A stretch of DNA of 64,000 bases from Bordetella genomosp. 13 (GCF_007679965.1 NZ_VEHL01000004.1:404184-468183); one strand, 5' to 3'; counted from the first letter of the stretch, positions 42,101 through 52,318 are shown. Numbers and translations are program-made. The notes: generated from the sequence alone by a model not told the origin.

Positions 42101-43084
42101 ATGACGCAATCGATTTCTTCCGACGTGAAGCTGCGGCCGATGTGGCCGCTGGCGGCGGCGGCCGGCGTGGCCGTGCTGCTGGCCCTGGTGCCCGTCGTGG
42201 TCAAGGACGCCTTCACGCTGCAGGTGCTGCTGCTGGCCATCATGTTCGGCGCGCTGGGCGCGTGCTGGAACCTGGTGGGCGGCTTCCTGGGCCGCATCTC
42301 GTTCGGCCACGGCGTGTTCGTGGGGGTGGGCGGCTATGCCACGCTGCTGCTGTTGCAGCACCTGAAGCTGACGCCCCTGATCGGCATCCCGCTGGGCGGC
42401 CTGATCAGCGCGGCGCTGGCGTGGCTGGTGGGCGGACCGACGCTGCGGCTGTCGGGCCACTATTTCGCCATGGCCACCATCGCGCTGCTGCAGATAGGCC
42501 TCTTGCTGATGATCAACTGGCAATGGGCGGGCGGCGCCGTGGGGCTGGAAGCGCCCATCGGCGACGCGCCGTGGATGCTGCTGTTCCGCAGCAAGGTGCC
42601 GTACTACTGGATCGCCGTGGGCATGGCGCTGCTGACCTTCTGCGCGACCTATCTGCTGGTGCACTCGCGCACGGGCTTCTATTGGCGCTCGATCAACGGC
42701 GACGAAGAGGCCGCGCGCAGCCTGGGCGTGCCGGCCGACCGCTACAAGATGCTGGCCTTCGTGCTGTCGGCGGGCATGACCGGCATGTGGGGCGGGTTCT
42801 TCGCCATGTACGTGGGCTTCATCGACCCCGAGTCGATGTTCAGCCTGACCATGTCGGTGCAGGTGGTGCTGGTGGCCATCCTGGGCGGCGTGGGCACGCT
42901 GGTCGGCCCGTGGATCGGCGCGGCGCTGCTGCTGCCGCTGTCCGAGGGCACGCGGGTGATGTGGGGCAGCTCGGGCCTGGGCCTGGACCTGCTGATCTTC
43001 GGCCTGGCCATCCTGCTGGTGACGATGTTCCTGCCGGGTGGACTGGTAACCCTTTGGAGGCGCCGTGGCTCTGCTGGACGTTGA
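42101..43084 (+). CDS. Liv-type ABC transporter permease (LivM family)
   Basis: 327 residues, about ten membrane helices. LVGGFLGRISFGHGVFVGVGGYA, the RSINGDEEAARSLGVPADRYK cytoplasmic loop, and GGVGTLVGPWIGA are typical. The last 20 bp overlap the ATPase gene, which starts at GTG 43065 within this ORF. Confidence 0.92.
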   Translation: MTQSISSDVKLRPMWPLAAAAGVAVLLALVPVVVKDAFTLQVLLLAIMFGALGACWNLVGGFLGRISFGHGVFVGVGGYATLLLLQHLKLTPLIGIPLGGLISAALAWLVGGPTLRLSGHYFAMATIALLQIGLLLMINWQWAGGAVGLEAPIGDAPWMLLFRSKVPYYWIAVGMALLTFCATYLLVHSRTGFYWRSINGDEEAARSLGVPADRYKMLAFVLSAGMTGMWGGFFAMYVGFIDPESMFSLTMSVQVVLVAILGGVGTLVGPWIGAALLLPLSEGTRVMWGSSGLGLDLLIFGLAILLVTMFLPGGLVTLWRRRGSAGR

Positions 43085-43787
43085 TAACCTGACCAAGCGC
43101 TTCGGCGGGCTGGTCGCCAACAAGGACATCTCGCTGTCCGTGCAGGCGGGCGAGATCCTGGCGATCATCGGCCCCAATGGCGCGGGCAAGAGCACGCTGT
43201 TCAACGGCCTGGTGGGCCATCACGCGCCCACCTCGGGCACGGTGACCTTCGACGGCGCCTCGATGCTGGGCAAACGGCCCGAGCAGGTCGCCGCGATGGG
43301 GCTGGTGCGCACCTATCAGATCCCGCGCAACTTCGGGCAGATGACCGTGCTGGAGAACGCCATGGTGGGCGCGCTGCTGCGCCATCCCGGGCTGGAGGAC
43401 GCGCGCCGCGAATCGCAGCGCGTGCTCGAACTGGTGGGACTGGCCGACCGCGCGCAGGTCAAGGCGGGCGAACTGAACGTGGCGGGGCAGAAGCGGGTGG
43501 AGCTGGCGCGCGCGCTGGCCACCGGGCCGCGCATGATGCTGCTGGACGAGGTGGCGGGCGGGTTGAACCCGTCCGAGGCCATCGCGCTGGCGGAGATCCT
43601 GCGCGGCATCCATGCCGCGGGCGTCACGCTGGTCATCGTCGAACACGTGCTCGAGGTGGTGATGCGCCTGGCGCACCGCGTGGTGGTGCTGAATTTCGGG
43701 CAGATGATCGCCCAGGGCACGCCCGCCGAGGTGGTGCGCGACCCGGCGGTCATCGAGGCCTATCTGGGGAGGAAGCATCGTGTCTGA
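43065..43787 (+). CDS. Liv-type ABC transporter ATPase (LivG family)
   Basis: 240 residues from GTG 43065, preceded by GGAGG inside the LivM gene. Walker A GPNGAGKST, a divergent signature (LNVAGQKRVELARAL in place of LSGGQ...), Walker B MMLLDEVAGG and H-loop EH. Complete ATPase subunit. Confidence 0.9.
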   Translation: MALLDVDNLTKRFGGLVANKDISLSVQAGEILAIIGPNGAGKSTLFNGLVGHHAPTSGTVTFDGASMLGKRPEQVAAMGLVRTYQIPRNFGQMTVLENAMVGALLRHPGLEDARRESQRVLELVGLADRAQVKAGELNVAGQKRVELARALATGPRMMLLDEVAGGLNPSEAIALAEILRGIHAAGVTLVIVEHVLEVVMRLAHRVVVLNFGQMIAQGTPAEVVRDPAVIEAYLGRKHRV

Positions 43788-44499
43788 GCTGATGCTGCAA
43801 GTGGAGAACCTGCACGTGGCCTATGGCGGCGTGCAGGCCGTGCGCGGCGTGTCGCTGCAGGTGCGGCACGGCGAGATCGCGGCGCTGCTGGGCGCCAACG
43901 GCGCGGGCAAGTCCAGCACGCTGCTGTCCATCGTGGGCGCGGTGCGGCCGCAGAGCGGGCGCGTCACCTTCGAGGGCCGCGACATCACCGGCACCCCGCC
44001 AGAGAAGCTCGTCACCCAGGGCATCGCGCTGATTCCCGAGGGCGCGCGCGTCTTCGCGCGCCAGCCGGTGGAGCAGAACCTGCGCCTGGGCGCCTATACG
44101 GTGCGCGACGAGACGGTGTACCGGCAGCGGCTGGAGCACGTCTACACGCTGTTTCCGCGGCTGAAGGAACGGCGCGAGCAGCTGGCGGGCACCATGTCGG
44201 GCGGCGAGCGGCAGATGCTGGCCATCGGCCGCGCGCTGATGAGCGGCCCGCGCCTGCTGCTGATCGATGAACCCAGCCTGGGCCTGTCGCCCCTGCTGGT
44301 CGAACAGGTGTTCGACGCGCTGGCGGCGCTGAACCGCGACGGCGGCGTGACGGTGCTGCTGGTCGAGCAGAACATGGCGCAGGCGCTGGAGGTGGCCGCG
44401 CACGCTTATGTGCTGCAGAGCGGCCGCGTGGCGCTGTCGGGCAGCGCGACCGACCTGGCCGCGTCCGACGAGGTGCGCCGGGCCTACCTGGGCATGTAG
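43780..44499 (+). CDS. Liv-type ABC transporter ATPase (LivF family)
   Basis: 239 residues from GTG 43780, preceded by GGGGAGGAAG and overlapping LivG by 8 bp. Walker [10 protein letters not shown], signature [15 protein letters not shown], Walker [14 protein letters not shown] and H-loop VEQN. Complete. A 140-bp gap separates it from the oxoprolinase gene. Confidence 0.92.
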   Translation: MSELMLQVENLHVAYGGVQAVRGVSLQVRHGEIAALLGANGAGKSSTLLSIVGAVRPQSGRVTFEGRDITGTPPEKLVTQGIALIPEGARVFARQPVEQNLRLGAYTVRDETVYRQRLEHVYTLFPRLKERREQLAGTMSGGERQMLAIGRALMSGPRLLLIDEPSLGLSPLLVEQVFDALAALNRDGGVTVLLVEQNMAQALEVAAHAYVLQSGRVALSGSATDLAASDEVRRAYLGM

Positions 44500-44639
44500 C
44501 GCCCACATCGTTTACTTTTCCTGTCGGCTGCCGGCGCCCGGATCCTGGGCGCCGCGGCCCCTTGCGTGCCGGCCTTCGGGCGGCGGACGCGCGGGGCGGT
44601 GCCAGCCGCCCGTGTACGAACGTTTTCGAGGATGTTCTT

Positions 44640-47600
44640 ATGAAATGGCAATTCTGGGTCGACCGTGGGGGCACGTTCACGGACATCGTGGCGCGCCGTC
44701 CCGATGGCGGCACGACCACCGCCAAGATGCTGTCCGAAAACCCCGAGCAGTACCGCGACGCCGCGGTCGCCGGCATCCGCAAGCTGCTGGGCCTGGCGCC
44801 GGGCGAGCCCGTGCCGGCGGACCAGGTGGAATGCGTGAAGATGGGCACCACCGTGGCCACCAACGCGCTGCTGGAGCGCAAGGGCGAGCGCACGCTGCTG
44901 GTGGCCACGCGCGGGTTCCGCGATGCGTTGCGCATCGCCTACCAGAACCGGCCGCGGCTGTTCGACCGCAACGTGGTGCTGCCCGAGATGCTGTACGAGT
45001 CGGTGCTGGAAGCCGACGAGCGCCTGGACGCCCAGGGCGGCGTGGTGCGCCCGCTGGACGAGGCCGCGCTGCGCGAGGGCCTGCAGAAGGCCTATGACGA
45101 CGGCCTGCGCGCCGTGGCCATCGTGTTCATGCACGCCTGGCTGCAGCCCGCGCACGAGCAGCGCGCCGCCGAGCTGGCGCGCGCCGTCGGCTTCACGCAG
45201 GTATCGGTCTCGCACGAGGTCAGCCCGCTGATCAAGTACGTGTCGCGCGGCGACACCACGGTGGTCGACGCCTATCTGTCGCCCATCCTGAAACGCTACG
45301 TGGACCAGGTGGCGGGCGAGCTGCCCGGCATCCGCCTGATGTTCATGCAGTCCAGCGGCGGCCTGACCGACGCGCACCGCTTCCGCGGCAAGGACGCCAT
45401 CCTGTCGGGCCCGGCGGGCGGCATCGTCGGCATGGTGCGCACCAGCGAGCTGGCGGGCTTCGACCGCGTCATCGGCTTCGACATGGGCGGCACGTCCACC
45501 GACGTGTCGCACTACGCCGGCGAACTCGAGCGCGAGTTCGAGACCCGGGTGGCCGGCGTGCGCATGCGCGCGCCCATGATGAGCATCCACACCGTGGCGG
45601 CCGGCGGCGGCTCGATCCTGCATTTCGACGGCGCGCGGCTGCGCGTGGGCCCGGATTCCGCCGGCGCCAATCCCGGTCCGGCGTGCTATCGGCGCGGCGG
45701 TCCGCTGGCGGTCACGGACTGCAACGTGCTGCTGGGCAAGATCCAGCCCGACTTCTTCCCCCGTGTGTTCGGCCCGCATGCCGACCAGCCGCTGGACCGC
45801 GAGGCCGCGGCCGAACGCTTCGCCGCCATGGCGCGGGAGGTGCGCGAGGCCACCGGCCGCGAGATGACGCCGGAGCAGCTGGCCGAGGGCTTCCTGGAAA
45901 TCGCCGTGGGCAACATGGCCGAAGCCATCAAGCGCATCTCGGTGCAGCGCGGCCACGACGTCACGGGCTATGCGCTGACGGTGTTCGGCGGCGCGGGCGG
46001 GCAGCATGCCTGCCTGGTGGCCGACGCGCTGGGCATGGGCACCGTGTACGCGCATCCGCTGGGCGGCGTGCTGTCGGCCTATGGCATGGGCCTGGCCGAC
46101 CAGACCGAGATGCGCCAGAAGACGGTCGAGAAAGTGTTGTCGCCCGAGCTGGTGGGCGAGCTGGACGCCTTGCTGGACGGCCTGGCCGCCGAGGTCGAAG
46201 GCGAACTGCGCCGCCAGCACGTGCCGGCCAGCGCCATCACCGTGCAGCGCCGGCTGCACCTCAAGTACCGCGGCACCGACACGGCGCTGGAAGTGCCGTA
46301 CGGCACGCCCGACCAGGCGCGCGCCGCGTTCGAGGCGGCGTACCGCCAGCGCTATTCCTTCCTGATGCCGGGCCGCGAGCTGGTGGTGGACACGGTGTCG
46401 GTCGAGGCCAGCGGCGGCGGCGAGACCGCGGCCGAGGCGCCCGTGACGCGTACGCGTTCGCAGCCGCTGCAGGCGCGGCGCACCGTGGGCATGTACAGCG
46501 GCGGCGCCTGGCGCGACACCCCGCTGTACGTGCGCGAAGACCTGGTGCCGGGCGACGTGATGGCGGGCCCCGCCATCATCTCCGAGCCCAACCAGACCAC
46601 CGTGGTGGAGTCCGGCTGGCAGGCCGAGGTGACGGCGCTGGACCACCTGGTGCTGCGCCGCGTCGAGGCCCGCGCCCAGCGGCGCGCCATCGGCACCGAT
46701 GCCGATCCCATCATGCTCGAGGTCTTCAACAACCTGTTCATGTCGATCGCCGAGCAGATGGGCTACCGGCTGCAGAACACGGCGTACTCGGTCACCATCA
46801 AGGAGCGCCTGGATTTCTCGTGCGCCATCTTCGACGACCAGGGCAACCTGATCGCCAACGCGCCGCACATGCCGGTGCACCTGGGCTCGATGGGCGAGTC
46901 CATCAAGACCGTGATGCGGGCCAACGCGGGCCGCATGCAGCCGGGCGATGCCTACGTGGTCAACGACCCGTACAACGGCGGCACGCACCTGCCCGACATC
47001 ACGGTGATCACGCCGGTGTTCGACCGGGCGGGCCGCGAGATCCTGTTCTACGTGGGCTCGCGCGGGCATCACTCGGACATCGGCGGCACCACGCCGGGCT
47101 CGATGCCGCCCGACTCCCGCACGGTGGAAGAAGAGGGCGTGCTGTTCACCAACTTCCAGATCGTGCGCGGCGGCGAATTCCGCGACGCGGCGGCGCGCGA
47201 GATCCTGGGATCGGGCCGCTGGCCCACGCGCAACCCGGACCAGAACATCGCCGACATGCACGCGCAGATCGCTGCCAACGAAAAGGGCGTGCAGGAGCTG
47301 CTGCGCATGTGCGACAGCTTCGGGCTGGACGTGGTGCGGGCCTACATGGGGCACGTGCAGGCCAACGCCGAAGAGGCCGTGCGGCGCGTGATCTCGGTGC
47401 TGTCGGACGGCCGCTACGAGTACCCGCTGGACAACGGCGCGGTGGTGCGCGTGGCGGTCAAGGTGGATCGCGAGGCGCGCAGCGCGGTGGTGGATTTCAC
47501 CGGCACCTCGCCGCAGCTGGACAACAACTTCAACGCGCCGGGCGCGATCTCGGTGGCGGCCGTGCTGTACGTGTTCCGGACGCTGGTGAACGACGAGATC

Positions 47601-48263
47601 CCCATGAACGCGGGCTGCCTGAAGCCCATCGAGATCATCGTGCCGGAAGGCTCGATGCTGCGGCCGGGCCCGCCGGCCTCGGTGGTGGCGGGCAACGTCG
47701 AGACCTCGATGTGCGTGGTCAACGCCCTGTACGGGGCGCTGGGCGTGCTGGCCGCCAGCCAGGGCACGATGAACAACTTCACGTTCGGCAACGCGCGCTA
47801 CCAGTACTACGAGACCATCTCGGGCGGCACGGGCGCGGGGCCGGTGCGCATCGACGCCACAGGACCGGACGACGAGGGATTCGCCGGCACCTCGGTGGTG
47901 CAGGCGCACATGACCAACTCGCGCCTGACCGACCCCGAGGTGCTCGAACTGCGCTTTCCGGTGCGGCTGGAATCGTACGAGATCCGCCATGGCTCGGGCG
48001 GCGCGGGGCGCTGGCCGGGCGGCGACGGCGGGGTGCGGCGCGTGCGCTTCCTGGAGGACATGACCGCGGCCATCCTGTCGAACAACCGCAGGCATGCGCC
48101 GTTCGGCCTGGCCGGCGGCGGCGCGGCGCGGATGGGGCGCAACTACATCGAGCGGGCGGATGGCTCCGTGCAGGACCTGGGGCCGCAGGACAGCGCGCAG
48201 TTGCGCCGGGGCGACGTGTTCGTGATCGAGACGCCGGGAGGCGGCGGGTACGGGCCGGCTTGA
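44640..48263 (+). CDS. 5-oxoprolinase-type enzyme (fused HyuA and HyuB domains)
   Basis: 1207 residues. N-terminal HyuA/oxoprolinase A half (about 1-690): [10 protein letters not shown] at 8-17, [23 protein letters not shown] and the [13 protein letters not shown]-binding motif. C-terminal HyuB half (about 695-1207): [49 protein letters not shown] and a Gly-rich end. Full-length fusion fits ATP-dependent 5-oxoprolinase (5-oxoproline + ATP + H2O to glutamate). N-methylhydantoinase or acetone-carboxylase-like activity is a less likely option. GAGG precedes ATG 44640. Cyclase homologue upstream supports the oxoproline assignment. Confidence 0.88.
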   Translation: MKWQFWVDRGGTFTDIVARRPDGGTTTAKMLSENPEQYRDAAVAGIRKLLGLAPGEPVPADQVECVKMGTTVATNALLERKGERTLLVATRGFRDALRIAYQNRPRLFDRNVVLPEMLYESVLEADERLDAQGGVVRPLDEAALREGLQKAYDDGLRAVAIVFMHAWLQPAHEQRAAELARAVGFTQVSVSHEVSPLIKYVSRGDTTVVDAYLSPILKRYVDQVAGELPGIRLMFMQSSGGLTDAHRFRGKDAILSGPAGGIVGMVRTSELAGFDRVIGFDMGGTSTDVSHYAGELEREFETRVAGVRMRAPMMSIHTVAAGGGSILHFDGARLRVGPDSAGANPGPACYRRGGPLAVTDCNVLLGKIQPDFFPRVFGPHADQPLDREAAAERFAAMAREVREATGREMTPEQLAEGFLEIAVGNMAEAIKRISVQRGHDVTGYALTVFGGAGGQHACLVADALGMGTVYAHPLGGVLSAYGMGLADQTEMRQKTVEKVLSPELVGELDALLDGLAAEVEGELRRQHVPASAITVQRRLHLKYRGTDTALEVPYGTPDQARAAFEAAYRQRYSFLMPGRELVVDTVSVEASGGGETAAEAPVTRTRSQPLQARRTVGMYSGGAWRDTPLYVREDLVPGDVMAGPAIISEPNQTTVVESGWQAEVTALDHLVLRRVEARAQRRAIGTDADPIMLEVFNNLFMSIAEQMGYRLQNTAYSVTIKERLDFSCAIFDDQGNLIANAPHMPVHLGSMGESIKTVMRANAGRMQPGDAYVVNDPYNGGTHLPDITVITPVFDRAGREILFYVGSRGHHSDIGGTTPGSMPPDSRTVEEEGVLFTNFQIVRGGEFRDAAAREILGSGRWPTRNPDQNIADMHAQIAANEKGVQELLRMCDSFGLDVVRAYMGHVQANAEEAVRRVISVLSDGRYEYPLDNGAVVRVAVKVDREARSAVVDFTGTSPQLDNNFNAPGAISVAAVLYVFRTLVNDEIPMNAGCLKPIEIIVPEGSMLRPGPPASVVAGNVETSMCVVNALYGALGVLAASQGTMNNFTFGNARYQYYETISGGTGAGPVRIDATGPDDEGFAGTSVVQAHMTNSRLTDPEVLELRFPVRLESYEIRHGSGGAGRWPGGDGGVRRVRFLEDMTAAILSNNRRHAPFGLAGGGAARMGRNYIERADGSVQDLGPQDSAQLRRGDVFVIETPGGGGYGPA

Positions 48264-48272
48264 CGTCCCTGG

Positions 48273-48301
48273 CGCGCGGGCCGGCAATGCCGGCCCGCGC
48301 G
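48273..48301. terminator. Convergent terminator hairpin after the oxoprolinase gene
   Basis: 13-bp stem starting at 48273 (core GCGCGGGCCGGC / GCCGGCCCGCGC) with loop AAT, between convergent genes; no T-run. Confidence 0.62.
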
Positions 48302-48305
48302 GGCC

Positions 48306-49328
48306 TCAGACGATCTCGATTTCCGTCAAGGGCTTGGCCGCGCGGTCGTACACGCGCAGCGTGACCCCGCCGTCGCGCAGTTCGAACAGCGCCGTGGCCA
48401 GGGTGTTCTCGCCGTCGGGATCATCGCTGGCCGTGCGCAGCAGGGGCAGGTCGCCCGCGCTGTCCAGCAGCGTGCCGACCACGTGTTCGGCGCCGCTGTC
48501 GGCATCCCATTGATCCATCAGGTTCTCGACGCGCTGCTGCCGGGCGCGCGAAGAGTCGGTGATCACCTGCGGAATGCGGGACGTGGCCGTGTGCAGCAGA
48601 TGGTTCGCGTGCCCGGCGCCCCGTTCGACCGAGGTCACCGAACACACGCCCGGCACGCTTTCCACGCCGACCAGCCGGCCATCGGCGCCCGACCCCAGCA
48701 TGTGATGGAAGCCGCCCGCGCGCGGGTGGGCACTCAGCAGTTCCAGGGCCTCGTCCAGCGTGGCGCAGTCCAGCACCGCGCGCGCCAGGAAGATGCGCGG
48801 CACGCCCGCCCGGCGCGTCTTCACGCGCACGTTGTTGACGGTCTGCGCCAGGCCGAGGCGATTGGCGCCGAACGCGTGGCCCGGCAGCGAGCCGGGATAC
48901 GCGAAGGCCACGTAGCCCGGCGCGTCGTCGGGCCGCACGTCGACCATGGCGCAGCGGCCGTGCAGATAGGGATCGCCGTCTTCGTTGTGGCCCATCCAGC
49001 AGGTACCGTCGCGGCCGCGCCAGGCGATGGAGGTGCAGCCGTCCGCGGCCGGATGCAGCAGGTCGCCGCGGCTTTGCCACAGCAGCAGATCGGGCAGCGG
49101 CACCCGCAGGCCTTCGGCCAAGCCCTCGAATTCCTCCCACACCGCGGGCAACGCGCGCTGCGCATGGCCGGCCAGGTCATCGAGATACGCGTGGCCACGC
49201 CAGGGCCGCAGCGCCGCCCACAATGGGCTTTGGTCGAGGAACGCGCCGAAGCGGGCACGGCCCAGCTTGCCGAGTTCCACACCGATGCGCCGACGCGCGC
49301 CGGAAATGCTTGCCGGTCTGAACCACAT
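48306..49328 (-). CDS. C45-family peptidase / acyltransferase-like Ntn hydrolase
   Basis: 340 residues from ATG 49328 (GGAGAC upstream). The C45 (acyl-CoA:6-APA acyltransferase-like) signature is DGCTSIAWRGRDGTCWMGHNEDGD: Cys98 would be the N-terminal nucleophile after self-cleavage of Gly97-Cys98. YVAFAYPGSLPGHAFGANRLGL and AQTVNNV follow. Such enzymes hydrolyse N-acyl or peptide bonds, e.g. N-acyl amino acids. Convergent with the oxoprolinase gene and divergent from glnH by 260 bp; an amide-hydrolysing role feeding amino acids is plausible. Confidence 0.82.
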   Translation of the reverse strand: MWFRPASISGARRRIGVELGKLGRARFGAFLDQSPLWAALRPWRGHAYLDDLAGHAQRALPAVWEEFEGLAEGLRVPLPDLLLWQSRGDLLHPAADGCTSIAWRGRDGTCWMGHNEDGDPYLHGRCAMVDVRPDDAPGYVAFAYPGSLPGHAFGANRLGLAQTVNNVRVKTRRAGVPRIFLARAVLDCATLDEALELLSAHPRAGGFHHMLGSGADGRLVGVESVPGVCSVTSVERGAGHANHLLHTATSRIPQVITDSSRARQQRVENLMDQWDADSGAEHVVGTLLDSAGDLPLLRTASDDPDGENTLATALFELRDGGVTLRVYDRAAKPLTEIEIV

Positions 49329-49588
49329 GTCCGTCTCCAGGGATGTTCCGATTTTAGAAGGTGCCGCCAATCTTGATGGGAATTGCAACGTCTGCTTGCC
49401 AAAGACAGCCATGCCGCCACCCGGCGACAAAAAATGACCAGGGTGGCGAAGCCGGGGACACATTGCTAAGATGCCTGGAGCCGACGTCCGTACCCTGGAC
49501 GCCGTGCTCCAGGCCACTATCAAAAACAGGGCCAGCCGTTTGCGTGCAAGTGTCTGAACCAGATTCCTGACCAAGAGGGAGCAACTCC

Positions 49589-50341
49589 ATGATGAAAGCC
49601 AAATTCGCCGCCGTGCTGGCAGGCGTATCCGTCGCGCTGGCCGCCGCCGCGCCGTCCGCGTCGGCCCAGGACCGCGAGCTGATCGTCGCCACCGACACCG
49701 CGTTCGTGCCGTTCGAGTTCAAGCAGGGCAACACCTACACCGGCTTCGACGTCGAACTGTGGGCAGCCATCGCCAAAGAGTTGAACCTGAAGTACAAGCT
49801 GCAGCCCATGGACTTCAACGGCATCATCCCGGGCCTGCAGACCAGGAACATCGACGCCGCGCTGGCGGGCATCACCATCCGCGACGATCGCAAGAAGGTC
49901 GTGGACTTCTCCGATCCCTACTACGAAAGCGGCCTGGCCATCCTGGTCAACGCCAAGGACGACAAGGTCAAGCAGGCCAAGGACCTGTCCGGCAAGACGG
50001 TGGCCGTGAAGACCGGCACCGCCACGGTCGACTTCATGAAGACCCAGGTGCCGGACGCCAAGCTCAAGTTGTTCCCCAACATCGACAACGCCTATCTCGA
50101 GCTGGCCACCGGCCGCGTCGACGCCGCGGTGCACGACACGCCCAATGTCCAGTACTACGCCAACACGGCCGGCAAGGGCCGCGTGAAGGTCGCCGGCCTG
50201 GTCAAGAGCGGCGACTTCTACGGCATCGCCTTCCCCAAGGGCAGCGATCTGGTGCCCAAGGTCAACAAGGCCCTGGCCACGCTGAAGTCGAACGGCCAGT
50301 ACGACGCCCTGTACACCAAGTGGTTCGGCAAGCAGCCTTGA
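49589..50341 (+). CDS. glnH: GlnH-like glutamine/amino-acid-binding protein
   Basis: 250 residues; signal peptide about 1-26 (ending SASAQ). Family-3 binding fold: [62 protein letters not shown], and a C-terminal ALYTKWFG. Strong AGAGGGAG site. Receptor of the glnHPQ system that follows; ligand probably Gln or a close relative. Confidence 0.9.
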   Translation: MMKAKFAAVLAGVSVALAAAAPSASAQDRELIVATDTAFVPFEFKQGNTYTGFDVELWAAIAKELNLKYKLQPMDFNGIIPGLQTRNIDAALAGITIRDDRKKVVDFSDPYYESGLAILVNAKDDKVKQAKDLSGKTVAVKTGTATVDFMKTQVPDAKLKLFPNIDNAYLELATGRVDAAVHDTPNVQYYANTAGKGRVKVAGLVKSGDFYGIAFPKGSDLVPKVNKALATLKSNGQYDALYTKWFGKQP

Positions 50342-50414
50342 TGCCCAACGCGGGCTGAGCCGGAGGACGGACAGGGCGCCGCACTGCGCCCATCCACCCT
50401 TCGGCGGTATCGAT

Positions 50415-50441
50415 GGGGACGCCACCCGTGGGCGGCGCCCC
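50415..50441 (+). other. Hairpin between glnH and glnP
   Basis: Imperfect GC-rich inverted repeat GGGGACGCC...GGCGGCGCCCC followed by GGTTTCTG. It may end most transcripts after glnH and keep permease levels low. Remainder of the 196-bp gap shows nothing coding. Confidence 0.45.
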
Positions 50442-50537
50442 GGTTTCTGTGCCGCTGCGTCGTCCTGAACGGCAGGCAGTCCCCACGGGGGGCCGCGCTG
50501 TGCCGGCACGACGCGCACGGCGTCCAAGGGAGCAACC

Positions 50538-51410
50538 GTGGACTTCGATTGGTCTGTCATCTGGGACTCGCTGCCCAATCTGCTGGACGGTACGTGGATG
50601 ACCGTCAAGATCACGGTGGGAGGCCTGGTGGGCGGCTTCCTGCTGGGCATGCTGGCGGGCGTCGCCAAGACGTACGGGCGCGCCGCCGTGCCCGATGCCA
50701 TGCGCAGCCAGGGCCTGCGCGTCACCGCGCTGCCGTGGGTGTTCATCGCGACCGTGCTGGTCTACTTCTTCTGGGTCACGCGGTTCGCGCCGCTGGCGCA
50801 GATCGGCTATTGGGTGGTGATGCTGGCCGTGATGGGGCTGATGCTGGCGCCGGCGTTGCGCGTGGGCGGCCTGGCCGCGCTGGGCGCGCAGCTGGGCATG
50901 CTGGCGGCCGACGTCGCCAGCATCTACGTCGCGGTGGTGCGCGGCACGCCCATCGTGGTGCAGGTGATGTTCATCTACTTCGCGTTGCCCATCGTGGCCG
51001 ACATCCGCGTCGAGGCCGTGCCCGCGGCGGTGGCCACGCTCATCATCAACTCGGGTGCGTACATCGCGGAGATCGTGCGCGGCGCGCTGCAGTCGGTGCA
51101 CAAGGGCCTGCGCGAGGCCGGGCAGGCGATGGGGCTGCCGTTCCACAAGATCCTGCTGCACATCGTCGGGCCGGTGGCGTTCCGCCGCATGATCCCGCCG
51201 CTGGGCAACCAGTGCATCATCAGCCTGAAGGACTCGTCGCTGTTCATCGTGATCGGCGTGGCCGAACTGACCCGCCAGGGCCAGGAGATCATGGCCAGCA
51301 ACTTCCGCGCGCTGGAGATCTGGTCGGCCGTGGCCATCGTCTACCTGGCGCTCACAGGGTTCATCGCCCTGAGCTTGCGGCTGCTGGAAAAGCGGATGCG
51401 GATCCTATGA
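50538..51410 (+). CDS. glnP: GlnP-like permease with a large insertion
   Basis: 290 residues from GTG 50538; E. coli GlnP has 219. Ends match GlnP closely: [18 protein letters not shown] at the start, [18 protein letters not shown], the EAA loop in [14 protein letters not shown] and the [16 protein letters not shown] end. About 70 residues (roughly 47-118) are inserted between the first and second canonical membrane segments. The insert itself has two strongly hydrophobic stretches (about 65-85 and 93-118), so the number of helices rises by two while orientation of the rest is kept. Reading frame is intact. Confidence 0.85.
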   Translation: MDFDWSVIWDSLPNLLDGTWMTVKITVGGLVGGFLLGMLAGVAKTYGRAAVPDAMRSQGLRVTALPWVFIATVLVYFFWVTRFAPLAQIGYWVVMLAVMGLMLAPALRVGGLAALGAQLGMLAADVASIYVAVVRGTPIVVQVMFIYFALPIVADIRVEAVPAAVATLIINSGAYIAEIVRGALQSVHKGLREAGQAMGLPFHKILLHIVGPVAFRRMIPPLGNQCIISLKDSSLFIVIGVAELTRQGQEIMASNFRALEIWSAVAIVYLALTGFIALSLRLLEKRMRIL

Positions 51411-51496
51411 GAACCCGCACCCGTATCCAGGACGAAGTCCGCCGCGCGCGGCACGAAGACGTATCCACGAGCCTGATGCAGGAGGCTACACAATGA
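51407..51496 (+). CDS. 29-residue mini-ORF coupling glnP to glnQ
   Basis: ATG 51407 overlaps the glnP stop as ATGA; the TGA at 51494-51496 overlaps the glnQ ATG in the same way. The peptide is Arg/Glu-rich and soluble. GGAGG before glnQ lies inside it (51480-51485). The double 4-bp overlap suggests real translation for coupling, but no family is known. Confidence 0.5.
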   Translation: MRTRTRIQDEVRRARHEDVSTSLMQEATQ

Positions 51497-52221
51497 GCAT
51501 GGTCGAATTCCGCGACGTGGTGAAGCGCTTCGGCGAGACCACCGTCCTGAACGGCATCACGCTGGACATCGAGGCCGGCGAGGTCGTGGTGGTGGTCGGG
51601 CCCTCGGGCTCGGGCAAGTCCACCTTCCTGCGCTGCATCAACGTGCTGGAGACCATCCAGGAAGGCGACCTGGTGGTGGACGGCCTGAGCGTGCGCGGCT
51701 CGGCGCAGCAGGTGCGCGACATCCGGCGCGAGGCCGGCATGGTGTTCCAGCAGTTCAACCTGTTCCCGCAGATGACGGCGCTGGACAACGTGATGTTCGG
51801 TCCCGTGCACACGCGCGGCGCGGGCCGCGCCGAGGCCCGCAAGCTGGCCCAGGAGTTGCTGGGCAAGGTCGGCCTGGCCGAGCGCATGAACCACTATCCG
51901 TCCGAGCTGTCGGGCGGCCAGCAGCAGCGCGTGGCCATTGCCCGCGCGCTGGCCATCCGGCCCAAGCTGATGCTGTTCGACGAGCCCACGTCCGCGCTGG
52001 ACCCGGAACTGCGCCACGAGGTGCTGAAGGTGATGCGCGACCTGGCCGAAGAGGGCATGACCATGGTGGTGGTCACGCACGAGATGGAGTTCGCCCGCAA
52101 GGTCGGCAGCCGCCTGATCTTCATCGACGGCGGCAAGGTGGCGCACGACGGGCCGCCGGCGGAGTTGCTGGCCAATCCGCCCAGCCAGCGCCTGAAGGAC
52201 TTCCTGCAGCACGTGGCCTGA
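51493..52221 (+). CDS. glnQ: GlnQ-like amino-acid ABC transporter ATPase
   Basis: 242 residues. Walker A GPSGSGKST near 36-44, Q-loop GMVFQQFNLFPQMTALDNV, signature LSGGQQQRVAIARAL, Walker B LMLFDEPTSALDPE, H-loop VTHEM. Complete polar-amino-acid ATPase. Good GGAGG site. It closes the glnHPQ operon. Confidence 0.94.
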   Translation: MSMVEFRDVVKRFGETTVLNGITLDIEAGEVVVVVGPSGSGKSTFLRCINVLETIQEGDLVVDGLSVRGSAQQVRDIRREAGMVFQQFNLFPQMTALDNVMFGPVHTRGAGRAEARKLAQELLGKVGLAERMNHYPSELSGGQQQRVAIARALAIRPKLMLFDEPTSALDPELRHEVLKVMRDLAEEGMTMVVVTHEMEFARKVGSRLIFIDGGKVAHDGPPAELLANPPSQRLKDFLQHVA

Positions 52222-52253
52222 GCACGCGCCCGGCGCGGCGCTGGTCCGAAAGC

Positions 52254-52285
52254 ACGAAGCCGCCATACTGGGATGGCGGCTTCGT
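52254..52285. terminator. Bidirectional terminator between glnQ and spoT
   Basis: Perfect 13-bp stem ACGAAGCCGCCAT / ATGGCGGCTTCGT with loop ACTGGG between convergent genes. Confidence 0.8.
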
Positions 52286-52318
52286 TCCCGGTTTCCTGTC
52301 CCGGGCAGGCCTGCGATA

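Noticed and set aside
44484..48287. A 1267-codon open frame on the minus strand opposite the oxoprolinase gene
   Set aside because: It is an antisense shadow: high-GC codon use keeps the opposite strand open. The product is His/Arg/Gly-rich with no domain, while the plus-strand gene has all oxoprolinase motifs.
50538..51410. GlnP insertion as a frameshift or assembly error
   Set aside because: The frame is open through the insert, codon bias is unchanged, and both flanks match GlnP in the same frame.
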